64,000 nucleotides of DNA from positions 1,922,001 through 1,986,000 of the forward strand of contig NC_018000.1 of the NCBI RefSeq assembly GCF_000265205.3, given 5' to 3'. Source of the DNA: Sinorhizobium fredii USDA 257 (GTDB lineage: Bacteria; Pseudomonadota; Alphaproteobacteria; Rhizobiales; Rhizobiaceae). Below the pieces are notes generated by a model. It ran no database searches. It was not told where the DNA came from and saw only the letters and a program-made list of their open reading frames with translations. Position 1 is the stretch's first letter; every line of letters begins with the position of its first letter. Below, piece by piece: positions 17,128-26,030 of this stretch. Position numbers and translations under genes: made by a program.

Positions 17128-18038
17128 ACTCTCTCCTTGGCAGCGCTCGTCACGATCAGACCCTGCGGACGCACGAGCAAAATGAGAATGACCAGCGCGA
17201 AAACACCGGCATCGCGAAAGGCACGCATGTCCTCCGGGAGATAGGATTGCAGTAGGACGCTGACGATCCCGACGATGAACCCGCCTAGAACGGCGCCGGG
17301 CAAGGACCCCATTCCCCCGATAACTGTGGCGAAGAACGCGTAGACGACGAGCATCATGCCCAGTCTGATGTCGAGCATCCCCGTCTGTATCACGAAAAGC
17401 AACGATATGGTGCCGCCCAGGATACCGCTGATCGCGAACGCGATGGCAATGACGCGGTTGGCCGGCACACCAAGCAGTCGAGCCATCTGGAAGTCTTCAG
17501 CCGCTGCTCGCAGCTGGACGCCAAGTGACGTCTTCTTGAGGAACAAGACCAAGGCTATCAGCAGCGTAACCGCGACCGCCATCGTCAGGAGTTGCACACC
17601 AGGAACCCGGATTCCGAACAGCTCCACGGCCCGAGTGAGCGATTCGCCTATGCTGACTGCTTTCGGGCGCCCGCCATGCAGCAGAGTGAGGAGACTTTGC
17701 AGGAAGTAACTCACGGCGAAGGACGAAATTAGAAGGGTCGTCGGATTGGAACTGCGCAGTGGACGAAAGGCGATGCGTTCGGTCAATAGCGCCAGGACAG
17801 TGACGGTCAAGACAACGCAGCCGATCATCAGTGCCGGCGGCAGGGCGCCAAACAGCAGCGGAGGTGTGATCGACGCAGTTGGCACGACGAGCGAATAGGC
17901 ACCTATGGTAACGTAATCGGCCTGGGCGAAGTTGATGAGCCTCATCACACCGAAAACCAAGCCAATGGCGAGCGCGACGAGAGCATAGAGACTGCCAAGG
18001 GCGATCGCGTCGATGAGGACTTGCACAACGTTGGTCAT
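17124..18038 (-). CDS. livH: Branched-chain-type ABC permease LivH, copy 1
   Basis: Second permease of the importer, 304 aa, hydrophobic throughout. It has the LivH N terminus VLIDAIALGSLYALVALAIG and the VFGVMRLINFAQ motif, and ends in LVRPQGL like the family. AGGATG precedes the ATG. It sits 8 bp after livG and overlaps livM by 4 bp. Paralogue at 27128-28042. Confidence 0.93.
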   Translation of the reverse strand: MTNVVQVLIDAIALGSLYALVALAIGLVFGVMRLINFAQADYVTIGAYSLVVPTASITPPLLFGALPPALMIGCVVLTVTVLALLTERIAFRPLRSSNPTTLLISSFAVSYFLQSLLTLLHGGRPKAVSIGESLTRAVELFGIRVPGVQLLTMAVAVTLLIALVLFLKKTSLGVQLRAAAEDFQMARLLGVPANRVIAIAFAISGILGGTISLLFVIQTGMLDIRLGMMLVVYAFFATVIGGMGSLPGAVLGGFIVGIVSVLLQSYLPEDMRAFRDAGVFALVILILLVRPQGLIVTSAAKERV

Positions 18039-18046
18039 GAGACATC

Positions 18047-18802
18047 CTATATTACTGCATCTGCGCGAGAGGTTTTGTGTCCGAGATATGCGCGCAGCAC
18101 ATTCGGATCCATCTTGATCTGTTCTGGAGTGCCTTCTGCCAGGCTCTTGCCGCCGTCCAGAACGTGGATCCGCTGACAGACACCCATGATGACTTGCATG
18201 TTGTGCTCAATCAGCAGCACGCCACATCCGAAGCGTTTCGGAATTCCAGTAATGGTCGCCATTAGCTGCTCGCACTCTCGATCGTTCATGCCGGAAGCGG
18301 GCTCATCGAGCAGTGCAAATGACGGCTGTACGGCTAGTGCGCGTGCGATGCTGATACGTCTTTCGTCGCTGTAAGGCAGTGAATGGCAGAGGCGATCATG
18401 TCCTCGGTTATAACCGATCCATTCGAGTATATCTCGGGCTTGGTCCGTGGCAGACGTGTTCGACAGACCAATGCCGAGACCAGCGACGGTAAGATTTTGC
18501 AGCACCGTCAACTCGCGGAAAAGCCTCGCGGCTTGAAAACTGCGTGCAATACCTGCTTGCGCCATCTTTCTTGCCGACAGTGCCGAAACATCTTCGCCAT
18601 CGAGACTAACGACGCCGGGACTTGGGCGTTGGAACCCACTGAGAACATTGACCATAGTGGTCTTGCCGGCCCCGTTCGGCCCAATAAGTCCCAGTATATC
18701 CCCGGCCTGTAGAGTGAGATCGACACCGCGCAGCGCTTTGATGCCACCGAAAGCAACATGTATGTTCTTGGCCTCAAGGACCTGTTTCCTACGTTGACCC
18801 AT
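18047..18802 (-). CDS. livG: Branched-chain-type ABC transporter ATPase LivG, copy 1
   Basis: Nucleotide-binding subunit, 251 aa. Walker A GPNGAGKTT near residue 40, Walker B FALLDEPASGMND, and the LivG-type switch LLIEHNMQVIM are visible. The signature region reads SLPYSDERRISIARAL rather than the textbook LSGGQ, as is common in LivG (SYGXQR). AAGGTGGAG precedes the ATG. Second gene of the transport operon, behind the binding protein gene. Confidence 0.93.
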   Translation of the reverse strand: MGQRRKQVLEAKNIHVAFGGIKALRGVDLTLQAGDILGLIGPNGAGKTTMVNVLSGFQRPSPGVVSLDGEDVSALSARKMAQAGIARSFQAARLFRELTVLQNLTVAGLGIGLSNTSATDQARDILEWIGYNRGHDRLCHSLPYSDERRISIARALAVQPSFALLDEPASGMNDRECEQLMATITGIPKRFGCGVLLIEHNMQVIMGVCQRIHVLDGGKSLAEGTPEQIKMDPNVLRAYLGHKTSRADAVI

Positions 18803-18836
18803 AGCTCCACCTTACGAGGTGCCGTCATAAAATCTT

Positions 18837-18860
18837 GTGTCCGCCCGCGTGGGCGGACAC
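18837..18860 (-). terminator. Intercistronic hairpin after the binding-protein gene, copy 1
   Basis: GTGTCCGCCC-GCGT-GGGCGGACAC: a perfect 10-bp stem with a 4-base loop, 18 bp past the binding-protein stop and before livG. On the transcript it is followed by a short U-containing stretch, so it may be a partial terminator or an mRNA stabiliser that lifts binding-protein output over the membrane subunits. Confidence 0.7.
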
Positions 18861-18878
18861 AGTCGGACATTCGCCCCT

Positions 18879-20078
18879 CTATTGACCTACGCGGAAAAGG
18901 AGCTTCATGTCGGGAAGGAAGGTGTTCCTGAACATTTCCACCGCCCGAAACGAACCGTTTTCAACCTTCATGATAAGCTGAGGCCGGTTGATTTGGATAT
19001 GGAGCTGGTCGGTATAAGTCGTCAGACCAGCGGTGAAAGGTTCGTCCTTGTACTGGTTCATCACGGCAAGAACCGCTTGCGATTCCGTCGTTCCGGCCTT
19101 TTCGACCGCACGCGCCCATTGTTCGATCGAACTGTAGCCAAGCACGGCGAATGACGAGGTTGGATCTTCGTTCCAACGCTGCTTGAAGGCAGTCAAAAAC
19201 TCTCCGATCTCCTTGCGCGGGTCGTCTCCATAAAGCGACATGATTGCGGGAATGTAGAACTCTTTGAGATCGGGCAGTGCGCCGAGCCAGTAATTGTCGG
19301 TCATGCCGGTCAACGAGACGATCGGGGTGTCTATACCAGCGGCGCGGATCTGGCGGATCGCGGATGCTCCACCCGGGGTGTAGGTGCAGAGAAAGATGAC
19401 ATCAGGAGCCGTCCCGAGACCCTTGAGGCGGGTGATTTGTGAAGCGATCGAAGGATCGTCATTCTTGAACGTGTCGGAACCGAGGAGTTTCCCACCCAGA
19501 TCATTCCATCCAGCGCGATAACCCGCGCATCCCGATTTGCTATATTCGATTGATACGTCTTCGAGAGCATAAGCATTTCGGTGACCCATGACTTTGTAGG
19601 CATATTCAGCCATGACGATGCCTTGGGTCTGTGCGGCGGTATGCGCCGTAAAGACCAGCGGGCCCACTCCCTGCACACCCATTTTCGGGTCGCCTGCACC
19701 GGGTGAAATGGCAATAATGCCGGCGTTTTGGGCCGCCAGCGCCGCCGGAGCGCCGTAATCATAGTCTGTCGGCACAATCATCATTTCCGCGCCCCAGTCG
19801 AGGAGCGATGCGCCCGCCGTTCCCGCGAGCGTCTGGTCGGTCTTGGTGTCGACAACCCGGTATTCGATTTGGCGGCCAAGTAGACCACCAGCCTTATTGA
19901 TCTCCTCAATCTTAAGCACAGCCGCCTTGAACGGCCCTACGTCGTAGTTTGCCATCCATCCAGACTGAGCAATCGCGAAGCCGATTTTGATCGGCTCCTT
20001 ATCCTGCGCGAAGGCGCTTGCCGCGAACGCTGCCCCAAGAAGCGCGCCAAGCCCCCAACCACGTGCCGTGAAATACAT
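18879..20078 (-). CDS. livK: Periplasmic substrate-binding protein of branched-chain-type ABC importer, copy 1
   Basis: Periplasmic type I binding protein (Leu/Ile/Val-binding family), 399 aa. Signal peptide at about residues 1-24 (MYFTARGWGLGALLGAAFAA, cleavage near AFA-QD). The mature start PIKIGFAIAQSGWMANYD and NKAGGLLGRQIEYRVVDTKTD are family-typical. GGGAGGT lies 5 nt before the ATG. First gene of the operon; operator copy E is 16 bp upstream. The paralogue at 29030 is clearly related along its whole length but more divergent than the membrane subunits, as expected if ligands differ. It need not bind a branched-chain amino acid; amide and urea binders share this fold. Confidence 0.9.
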   Translation of the reverse strand: MYFTARGWGLGALLGAAFAASAFAQDKEPIKIGFAIAQSGWMANYDVGPFKAAVLKIEEINKAGGLLGRQIEYRVVDTKTDQTLAGTAGASLLDWGAEMMIVPTDYDYGAPAALAAQNAGIIAISPGAGDPKMGVQGVGPLVFTAHTAAQTQGIVMAEYAYKVMGHRNAYALEDVSIEYSKSGCAGYRAGWNDLGGKLLGSDTFKNDDPSIASQITRLKGLGTAPDVIFLCTYTPGGASAIRQIRAAGIDTPIVSLTGMTDNYWLGALPDLKEFYIPAIMSLYGDDPRKEIGEFLTAFKQRWNEDPTSSFAVLGYSSIEQWARAVEKAGTTESQAVLAVMNQYKDEPFTAGLTTYTDQLHIQINRPQLIMKVENGSFRAVEMFRNTFLPDMKLLFRVGQ

Positions 20079-20093
20079 CGACTACCTCCCTTA

Positions 20094-20110
20094 GTCCTGA
20101 AAAACGGAAC
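20094..20110 (-). promoter_or_regulatory. Operator copy E of the 17-bp palindrome
   Basis: In the transcription sense it reads GTTCCG-TTTTT-CAGGAC, 16 bp before the binding-protein ATG. Its first base is 47 bp from the first base of the TTGACA box at 20157-20152. One arm base differs from the others. Confidence 0.65.
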
Positions 20111-20151
20111 TTCGTCCCGTTCTTCAGTATGTCACCACAGGTTCACGTTCT

Positions 20152-20157
20152 TGTCAA
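20152..20157 (-). promoter_or_regulatory. -35 box of the liv cluster 1 operon
   Basis: Perfect TTGACA on the leftward strand; no convincing -10 box is seen at 17 bp (TGACAT). It is called because of the constant 46-47 bp spacing to the operator shared with three other units. Confidence 0.45.
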
Positions 20158-21185
20158 ATGCGCAATGAGGACATCAGCTGGTTCTCATCTGAGGTGAAAC
20201 CGCGACGCAGCGGGAGCTCTCTTGCTTGGATTGACCGCGCGGCCAACCTGCTCTTCCGCATCGTTTGTGGAAGCGGCTGGACGATCGCGATCCAGGGGGA
20301 AGAAAACGAGTTCGGCGAGGTTGCTGTCGCGGGGTAGGAATTGACAAGAGTTGGGAGCGCCTGTTCCACGCAGAGATCGGCTTGCCGATCGAAGAAGGCG
20401 AGACGATCATGGCGGCGCTGCACTGCGCGGTGGTAAACCGCTGGCCCGACCTCGTCCCCCTCTTTCGTCAGGTCTGCCCGGATCGTCACACGTTTCGCCG
20501 CGCCAGACCCAAACCCTCGGCACGGTCGAGGCGCGCAATCCCCGCCGAGTGCGGTGCGGGATTGCCACTCGGGGATGGCCCGCGCCTTCGAAGCGCTGAA
20601 AGAAATCTGTCCCGATAAGACGACGCTCGAATCGATGGAAATGACAGCACGACTGGGAGGCATGAAGCCGTGCCGGCAGGCGGCGAAAGTGCTGGCCGGA
20701 ATTCCTACCTCTCGATCCAACCAAAACGCATGCCACCGTGCGCAAGCGCGCCCAGGATTGGCGAGCGCCGGACGCTCGAATTGCACAGGAAGAACGACGC
20801 GCAAGGTCTCACCAAACGGAATAACGGAGCCAGCTCGATACGCATCTTCCCTGTAACCGCCGCAGAGAGCTCGTCATCAGCATTGAACGGTTCATTTCCG
20901 CGGCGCCCATTCCAATTCAGCACAAACTTCAAGCTCGCTGTGGCAGATGGACCGCGGCGGTCGGGGCAAGCGCGCGGCCGGCTATTGCCACTAACGCCGG
21001 CCGACGCTGATGGGATCCGCCAAGCTCAAATGAAGATCGACGCAGGCTTGGCTTGCCGTCGTTTTCGGTCGTATCGCCTACACGCCGACTACGAGGCTCG
21101 AGCAATTGCTCCCGTGAACCTGGCAGCCACCGAAGTCTTGACAAACATCAGGCTGCCTAGCCTGCGGCTTTAGCCGGATTATTGT
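20158..21185. other. Intergenic stretch of about 1 kb without a recognisable gene
   Basis: Overlapping short frames on both strands, none with a clear ribosome site or family motif. One + strand frame around 20330-20620 looks protein-like in composition but I cannot name it. It is possibly a decayed insertion. Confidence 0.4.
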
Positions 21186-21950
21186 CTAGATTGCCAACTC
21201 CCCACCGTCGATCCGGAACGTGGTGCCAGTAACAAACGAGGCCTCGTCAGATGCAAGATATGTGAAGAGACCTGCTACCTCTGCCGGGACGCCCATTCGG
21301 CGCATCGGAACCGTGGATTGAAGAAATTCGTCGCGGAAGTCGTGTGCATCGCGACCGAAACGTGCGCTCATGACTTCGAGATCGGAGAAATTAAGCGCCG
21401 TGTCGATTTGACCGGGCGCCACGGCATTGGCGGTAATGCCATATCGCGCCAGTTCCATACTAATAGCCCTCATAAGAGCCATGACGGCGCCCTTGCTAGC
21501 CGCATACGCTGTCGACGGCGCGTGTCCCTCACCTCGTAGACCGGCAATCGATGACGTTGCGAGCAGTCGCCCTCCCTTGCCTGCCTCCACCATTACACTA
21601 GCGGCTGCACGGAGCGTCATCATCACGCCAATAAGATTGACGTCGATAACCTGCATCCAGGACTCGCGAGACCCGTGAATGAAATCCTCGATTTTACCAA
21701 TCCCGGCATTGGCGACGCAAATATCGAGCCCGTTGAACGCGCGTGCGGCCTCAATTGCGCGATCGATATCTGCCGCAACGGTTACGTCACCTTGCACCCA
21801 CGTGAGCCGAGGATCGGGCGAGCTGGCTTCCACTGCGCGATCAAATGCAACAACCTTCGCACCCTCGCGCAGAAATCTCTCAACGGTGGCCCTGCCGATG
21901 CCATTTCCAGCACCGGTCACGATGGCAACTTTGTCTTGAAGAACGCCCAC
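21186..21950 (-). CDS. Short-chain dehydrogenase/reductase (SDR)
   Basis: NAD(P)-dependent classical SDR, 254 aa. Cofactor motif TGAGNGIG near residue 12, ANAGIG at about 80, the catalytic Ser in ATSSIAG and YAASKGAV give Ser-Tyr-Lys, and the end FRIDGGELAI is family-typical. The start codon is GTG with AAAGGA upstream. It is last of a leftward group with potA and the truncated permease, 37 bp after potA. An alcohol or beta-hydroxy acid substrate is possible; nothing in sequence decides it. Confidence 0.9.
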   Translation of the reverse strand: MGVLQDKVAIVTGAGNGIGRATVERFLREGAKVVAFDRAVEASSPDPRLTWVQGDVTVAADIDRAIEAARAFNGLDICVANAGIGKIEDFIHGSRESWMQVIDVNLIGVMMTLRAAASVMVEAGKGGRLLATSSIAGLRGEGHAPSTAYAASKGAVMALMRAISMELARYGITANAVAPGQIDTALNFSDLEVMSARFGRDAHDFRDEFLQSTVPMRRMGVPAEVAGLFTYLASDEASFVTGTTFRIDGGELAI

Positions 21951-21987
21951 TTGGAAATTTCCTTTCTACATTAACTGATGCTGGTGT

Positions 21988-23127
21988 TCAGCTCGCTTGC
22001 GGCGGTTCGTAAGGCGAACTATTTTGTTGGGGATCATCGGTGTCCTCGACGAACAGGACGTCATCCGGGCTCCAGCTCAGCACGACAGCTCGACCTTTAT
22101 CCGCAACACCAAACACCTCGGCGGCTGCAGATACATTGAGAAGCGCACCACTCTCCGACCGAACAAGCAGCTCGTAGTTCAGCCCGGTGAACACCGCGCG
22201 TTCCACCGTTCCCTTGATCTCGTTTGTGGCCCCTGTGGGAGCACCCGATGAAAGTCGCGCTCGACCGCGCGGCAACACTGCTGCCAAGCGCGAATGCTGC
22301 GGGATGGCCGGCTGCACTCGTCCTTCCAAGACAATCCCCAAAGCCTCCAGGCGCGCATGAACTCCATCACGGCGGGTGGATCCCTTTACGATCGTACCCA
22401 GATTGATGAACCGAGCCACGTGGGTCGAGCGGGGGTTGCGGTAGAGCATTTGCGGAGTGTCAATCTGTGCGATCTGCCCGCGATCCATAATTGCGATCCG
22501 ATCGGCCATTGCGCAGGCTTCTTCCTGATCGTGCGTGACATGGATGAATGTCGTGTTCGTCTCCCTTTTCAAGGTGACGAGTTCCTCCTGCATTTGGCGA
22601 CGAAGGGTTAGATCCAGGGCGCCGAGCGGTTCATCCAAGAGCAACACCGACGGCCCATTGGCGAGCGCGCGGGCCAGCGCCGCCCGTTGCTGCTGTCCGC
22701 CCGACAGTTCGGAGATTTTCCGATTTTCAAGCCCCCCGAGGCCCACCATCCTAAGCGCCTGAGACGACCGGTGATCTTGTTCAGAGCGCCGAGCGCCAGT
22801 CATTTTCAATCCAAAGGCGACATTGGCACCCAACCTCAGGTGGGGAAATAGTGCATAGCTTTGGAAGACGGTGTTCGTCGGACGCCTATATGGCGGCGCA
22901 AAAGTCACATCTTTTCCGTCGATGAACACAGTTCCGGCATCAGGCTCGACAAATCCGCCGATAATGCGAAGAGTGGTGGTCTTGCCGCACCCGCTTGGGC
23001 CAAGCAAAGCAAAGAGTTCCCCCCTCTCCACCTCGAAGGAGATGCCGTTGCTCCCTTCCCCGAGAGCTGGACCTTGCTGTCCGGCGTAGCGTTTTGACAG
23101 GTTCGAGCATCGCAATGCAACGGACAT
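21988..23127 (-). CDS. potA: Polyamine-type ABC transporter ATPase PotA
   Basis: 379 aa. Walker A GPSGCGKTT, signature LSGGQQQRAALARAL, Walker B VLLLDEPLGALD and switch HVTHDQEEA, followed by a C-terminal TOBE-type domain, place it in the spermidine/putrescine/iron(III) importer family. The ATG at 23127 follows AAGGAT; a GTG at 23157 overlapping the permease stop has no ribosome site. The partner permease just upstream is truncated and no binding-protein gene is nearby, so it may be non-functional as a system or work with components elsewhere. Confidence 0.9.
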   Translation of the reverse strand: MSVALRCSNLSKRYAGQQGPALGEGSNGISFEVERGELFALLGPSGCGKTTTLRIIGGFVEPDAGTVFIDGKDVTFAPPYRRPTNTVFQSYALFPHLRLGANVAFGLKMTGARRSEQDHRSSQALRMVGLGGLENRKISELSGGQQQRAALARALANGPSVLLLDEPLGALDLTLRRQMQEELVTLKRETNTTFIHVTHDQEEACAMADRIAIMDRGQIAQIDTPQMLYRNPRSTHVARFINLGTIVKGSTRRDGVHARLEALGIVLEGRVQPAIPQHSRLAAVLPRGRARLSSGAPTGATNEIKGTVERAVFTGLNYELLVRSESGALLNVSAAAEVFGVADKGRAVVLSWSPDDVLFVEDTDDPQQNSSPYEPPQAS

Positions 23128-23153
23128 TGTCTCAATCCTTGTGTTTTTGGAAA

Positions 23154-24347
23154 TCACTGGGAAACGTTTTGGATGGCATTAGGCGCAGGCACCGACGGAC
23201 CACCTTTACCCCGTGTCGCAAGCAGCGCGCCCATTATCAAAAGAGCGAACGACACAAGGACAAGCGTCACTGATAACGCCACCACCGCAGGCGTTACATT
23301 GAAACGCAACTGACCGAATATATAAAGCGGGAGGGTGCTGTCAGCGCCAGTCACAAGCGCTGTCAGGATGAACTCATCCATGGATAAGGCGAAGGAAATC
23401 AATGCGGCGGCCACTATACCTGGCAAGGCTTGCGGCACCGAAACCCGCACCAGAGCCGTCACCGGGGGCGCTCCGAGGTCCATGGCCGCCAGTTCGAGGT
23501 TTGGATCGAGACCTTCGAGACGGATCAGCACAAGTAAGGTGACGACGGGCAGCCAGAGAATGGTGTGGCCGGTGATAATCGTCCAGAGCCCACGTTCGAT
23601 GCCGAGAGCATTGAGGCCGATGATGATCGCAAGTCCAAGCAGCATGGGCGGGAGAAAAAGCGGAACGGAGATAATCGCCAAACTTGCCTGACGCCATCGG
23701 CCGTAACTTCTCGCGAGTTGTACCGCCGCAACCGTGCCGAGAACGACGCTGATACTGACAGACGCGAACGCTACGATCAAACTGTTGCGCAGGCTTTCCA
23801 GGAGAAGTGGATCATCCAGGATCGCCGCAAACCAGCGGAGTGTGACGCCGTTAAAAGGGAAGCCGATTGACGTGTTGTCGTTGAGGGCCAGCACGAGGAG
23901 AAGCCCGATCGGTGTGTAGAGAAATGCGAGGAATGCGATTGCGTACGCCTTGAGCACGGGCGATCTGGATGGATTGAATTGGCGTGAGAACGTTCCGATC
24001 TGGGCTGCTCCGCCTGTCACCTGACGGAGCACGAGCAGGAGCACAAAAACGATGACGAGGAGAATTAACGCCAACGCTGATCCAAAACCCCATTGAACCG
24101 AGGAACCAAACTGACGCTGGATGATATTTGAATAGAGGTATCCATCGGTCCCGCCAATCAATTGGGGCGTCACATAGTCGCCCAAGATTGTGATAGTGCT
24201 GAAAACGAAACCACCGATAATACCCGTTCGAGCCACAGGCAGAGTCACATAAAAGAGTCCCTGCCAAGGGCGTGCGCCCAGATCCGCTGCCGCCTCCAGA
24301 ATGGTTGGATTCGTGCGCTCCAGCGCAATAAAAGCCGAAATAACCAT
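23154..24347 (-). CDS. Truncated PotB joined to complete PotC permease
   Basis: 397 aa, inner membrane. Residues 1 to about 115 match only the C-terminal half of a PotB-type permease, starting just before its EAA loop (ILEAAADLGARPWQGLFYVT). After a short linker, residues 130-390 form a complete PotC-type permease with its own EAA loop (ELAAMDLGAPPVTALVRVSV). Two-domain permeases exist in the iron and thiamine importers, but the first domain here lacks its first three or so membrane helices, so this looks like a fused potB-potC gene cut at its 5' end. The ATG at 24347 has no clear ribosome site. No binding protein is encoded nearby. Confidence 0.75.
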   Translation of the reverse strand: MVISAFIALERTNPTILEAAADLGARPWQGLFYVTLPVARTGIIGGFVFSTITILGDYVTPQLIGGTDGYLYSNIIQRQFGSSVQWGFGSALALILLVIVFVLLLVLRQVTGGAAQIGTFSRQFNPSRSPVLKAYAIAFLAFLYTPIGLLLVLALNDNTSIGFPFNGVTLRWFAAILDDPLLLESLRNSLIVAFASVSISVVLGTVAAVQLARSYGRWRQASLAIISVPLFLPPMLLGLAIIIGLNALGIERGLWTIITGHTILWLPVVTLLVLIRLEGLDPNLELAAMDLGAPPVTALVRVSVPQALPGIVAAALISFALSMDEFILTALVTGADSTLPLYIFGQLRFNVTPAVVALSVTLVLVSFALLIMGALLATRGKGGPSVPAPNAIQNVSQ

Positions 24348-25203
24348 TTATAGGTCATTCGAATGTTAACGTATACAAAGGGGCATAGCGCGGGAATGTC
24401 AACGATTACATAAGGGAATTTTCAACGCCGTATATAAGGACGTAAGAAATGGAATGCTGCCGTCGCGTTCGAGCGGCAACAGAAAACATAACCCGAAGGT
24501 GTCTGCGCGAAGCTCGGGGCTATTTAAGCAAACGTTTCGCTGGATCTCGAGGCGCGACAATGGGAACCGAGCGTCCCCCCCCGATCACGATTCCTCAATC
24601 TTTCGGGGAAAAGGGCCTCAGGGGCCTATGGGACCCCTTCCGTTTCGGCTCGTGTGAAGCAGTCTCCCGCCAACTGCAACGGCTACCCGACGCTTTGCAT
24701 CAAAGAAGGCTATTGCTTCATCTAAATTTGGAACCGTAAGGCCGAAATGAACGGTAAGGAGAAAACCTGGAAGTCCTCTGGACATATCTACTCTCCTCTC
24801 CATGTCCTCGGCTCCGAAACCGGTCTCGCGCAGGGACCAGCTAGGAAACAGGGGCTTTCCAATCTGCCTACGAGGTCCCCGACTAGATTCTGAGACGCTT
24901 GCGATTGTAGTATTTCCTGCCGGCATAAGTACCGACCGAGGACGTCGAACTACGCCTAGCACTAGTCGTCGCCACAACGTCAGTCGTCTGCCGGAAACTG
25001 TCCGACCGTCTCACATTGGAGAACTGCCGATTTCATCCTTTCCCCAAATTGGCGTCTGGGGCACCCAACTCCGAATGGATTACTCTGGCCAGCCGTCGAA
25101 CCCAACAGCGAATAGCCACCAACATCAACGATTACACCATGGGTTTTTGCTTAGGCGGCGCGGAGGCCGCCCTTGCTTGCGTTTGAAAGCAACCCGCATA
25201 CCA
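24348..25203. other. Rearranged intergenic region with a promoter-like segment
   Basis: About 0.85 kb between the truncated permease and aroQ. Near the permease end the leftward strand has TTGACA (24402-24397) and a GTATAC core (24371-24376) of the kind bound by FadR-type GntR regulators, which may be the regulatory region joined to the broken gene. A VOC-protein fragment lies at 24618-24785. I see no other gene. Confidence 0.5.
24618..24785 (-). pseudogene. VOC (glyoxalase/dioxygenase) family 5' fragment
   Basis: A leftward frame starts MSRGLPGFLLTVHFGLTVPN and continues LDEAIAFFDAK, matching the first strand and helix of VOC-family proteins (metal His in the HFGLTVP strand). GAGAGGAG lies upstream of the ATG, so this is a genuine gene start. 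Similarity stops after about 35 residues and the frame ends soon after; full-length members have about 130-160 residues. It is a remnant. Confidence 0.6.
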
Positions 25204-25659
25204 TTATGGGACGCGACGAACGGCCTGGATATCGGCTATCGCATCGATCGCATAGAGGTAGCTGCGAAACCCTAGGCCTGCAATAACGCCGTTGGCCACC
25301 CTGGAGACGTGGGAACTATGCCTAAAGGGCTCTCTGCTATGAATATTTGAAATGTGAACCTCTATGACAGGCTCCTCCACTATTTTGAGGGCGTCAGCTA
25401 TCGCAACCGATGTAGTCGCCCAAGCACCGGGGTTGACCACCACCGAAGCACCTCTGTCTCTCGCCTCCTGAATCCAGTCTATGAGGAAACCTTCATGATT
25501 AGTTTGGCGGAAGAAAAGCATTTCGAGGCCATGTCGCGCTGCCCGCTCTCGGCACATAGCCTCAATGTCCTGCAGCGTTGTCGTTCCATAAACCTCAGGC
25601 TCTCGGCTGCCTAACAGGTTCAAGGAAGGTCCGTTCAGTACGACAATAGACGATGCCAT
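25204..25659 (-). CDS. aroQ: Type II 3-dehydroquinate dehydratase
   Basis: Converts 3-dehydroquinate to 3-dehydroshikimate, in the shikimate pathway or in quinate breakdown. 151 aa, family length. Motifs: VLNGPSLNLLGSREPEVYG (with the catalytic Tyr loop), FFRQTNHEGFLIDWIQEA, VVNPGAWATTSVAIADAL, EVHISNIHSREPFRHSS (catalytic His region). GAGGGGG precedes the ATG at 25659. It follows the NIPSNAP gene directly, at the tail of liv cluster 2. A second, catabolic-type copy in such a cluster is common in rhizobia; a lone copy elsewhere cannot be excluded. Confidence 0.93.
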   Translation of the reverse strand: MASSIVVLNGPSLNLLGSREPEVYGTTTLQDIEAMCRERAARHGLEMLFFRQTNHEGFLIDWIQEARDRGASVVVNPGAWATTSVAIADALKIVEEPVIEVHISNIHSREPFRHSSHVSRVANGVIAGLGFRSYLYAIDAIADIQAVRRVP

Positions 25660-25670
25660 CGCATACCCCC

Positions 25671-25997
25671 TCACAAGATTGCTTGCGCCAGGACAGGCTG
25701 CAGAATCTGATTAGAAGCATACCTGACAAGTGGCCCGTCCTTGTCGGTTTCTGCCCAGACCTTTTGCCATTCTTCGTCCTTGAGAAAGGCCGCCCATTTC
25801 TGGTCGCGCTCGGCCAGGTTCTCCCATTCGATCATGTAGATCAATTGGTCATTGGCTTCACCAATTGCCACAGTCCAAAAACCAACAGGCTTGATCCCCA
25901 GACGTTTGAAAATCTCAATCGTATGCTTCTCGAATCGTTGAACAACTTGCCCCAATTTCTTCGGCGCAGTGTGATAAACTCGGAGTTCGTGGATCAT
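25671..25997 (-). CDS. NIPSNAP family protein
   Basis: 108 aa, dimeric alpha-beta barrel (ferredoxin-like) fold family with no fixed reaction. The start MIHELRVYH and the run ALxxF-type helix followed by FWTVAIGEANDQLIYMIEWENLAERDQKW are hallmarks. Its stop lies within 15 bp of the aroQ start; it is 34 bp behind livM copy 2, so it is likely in the same transcript. Often found beside catabolic enzymes of amides and aromatic acids; the role is unknown. Confidence 0.85.
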   Translation of the reverse strand: MIHELRVYHTAPKKLGQVVQRFEKHTIEIFKRLGIKPVGFWTVAIGEANDQLIYMIEWENLAERDQKWAAFLKDEEWQKVWAETDKDGPLVRYASNQILQPVLAQAIL

Positions 25998-26030
25998 GGT
26001 TTTGCTCCTTCTATTTTAGGTTAGCCTGGC

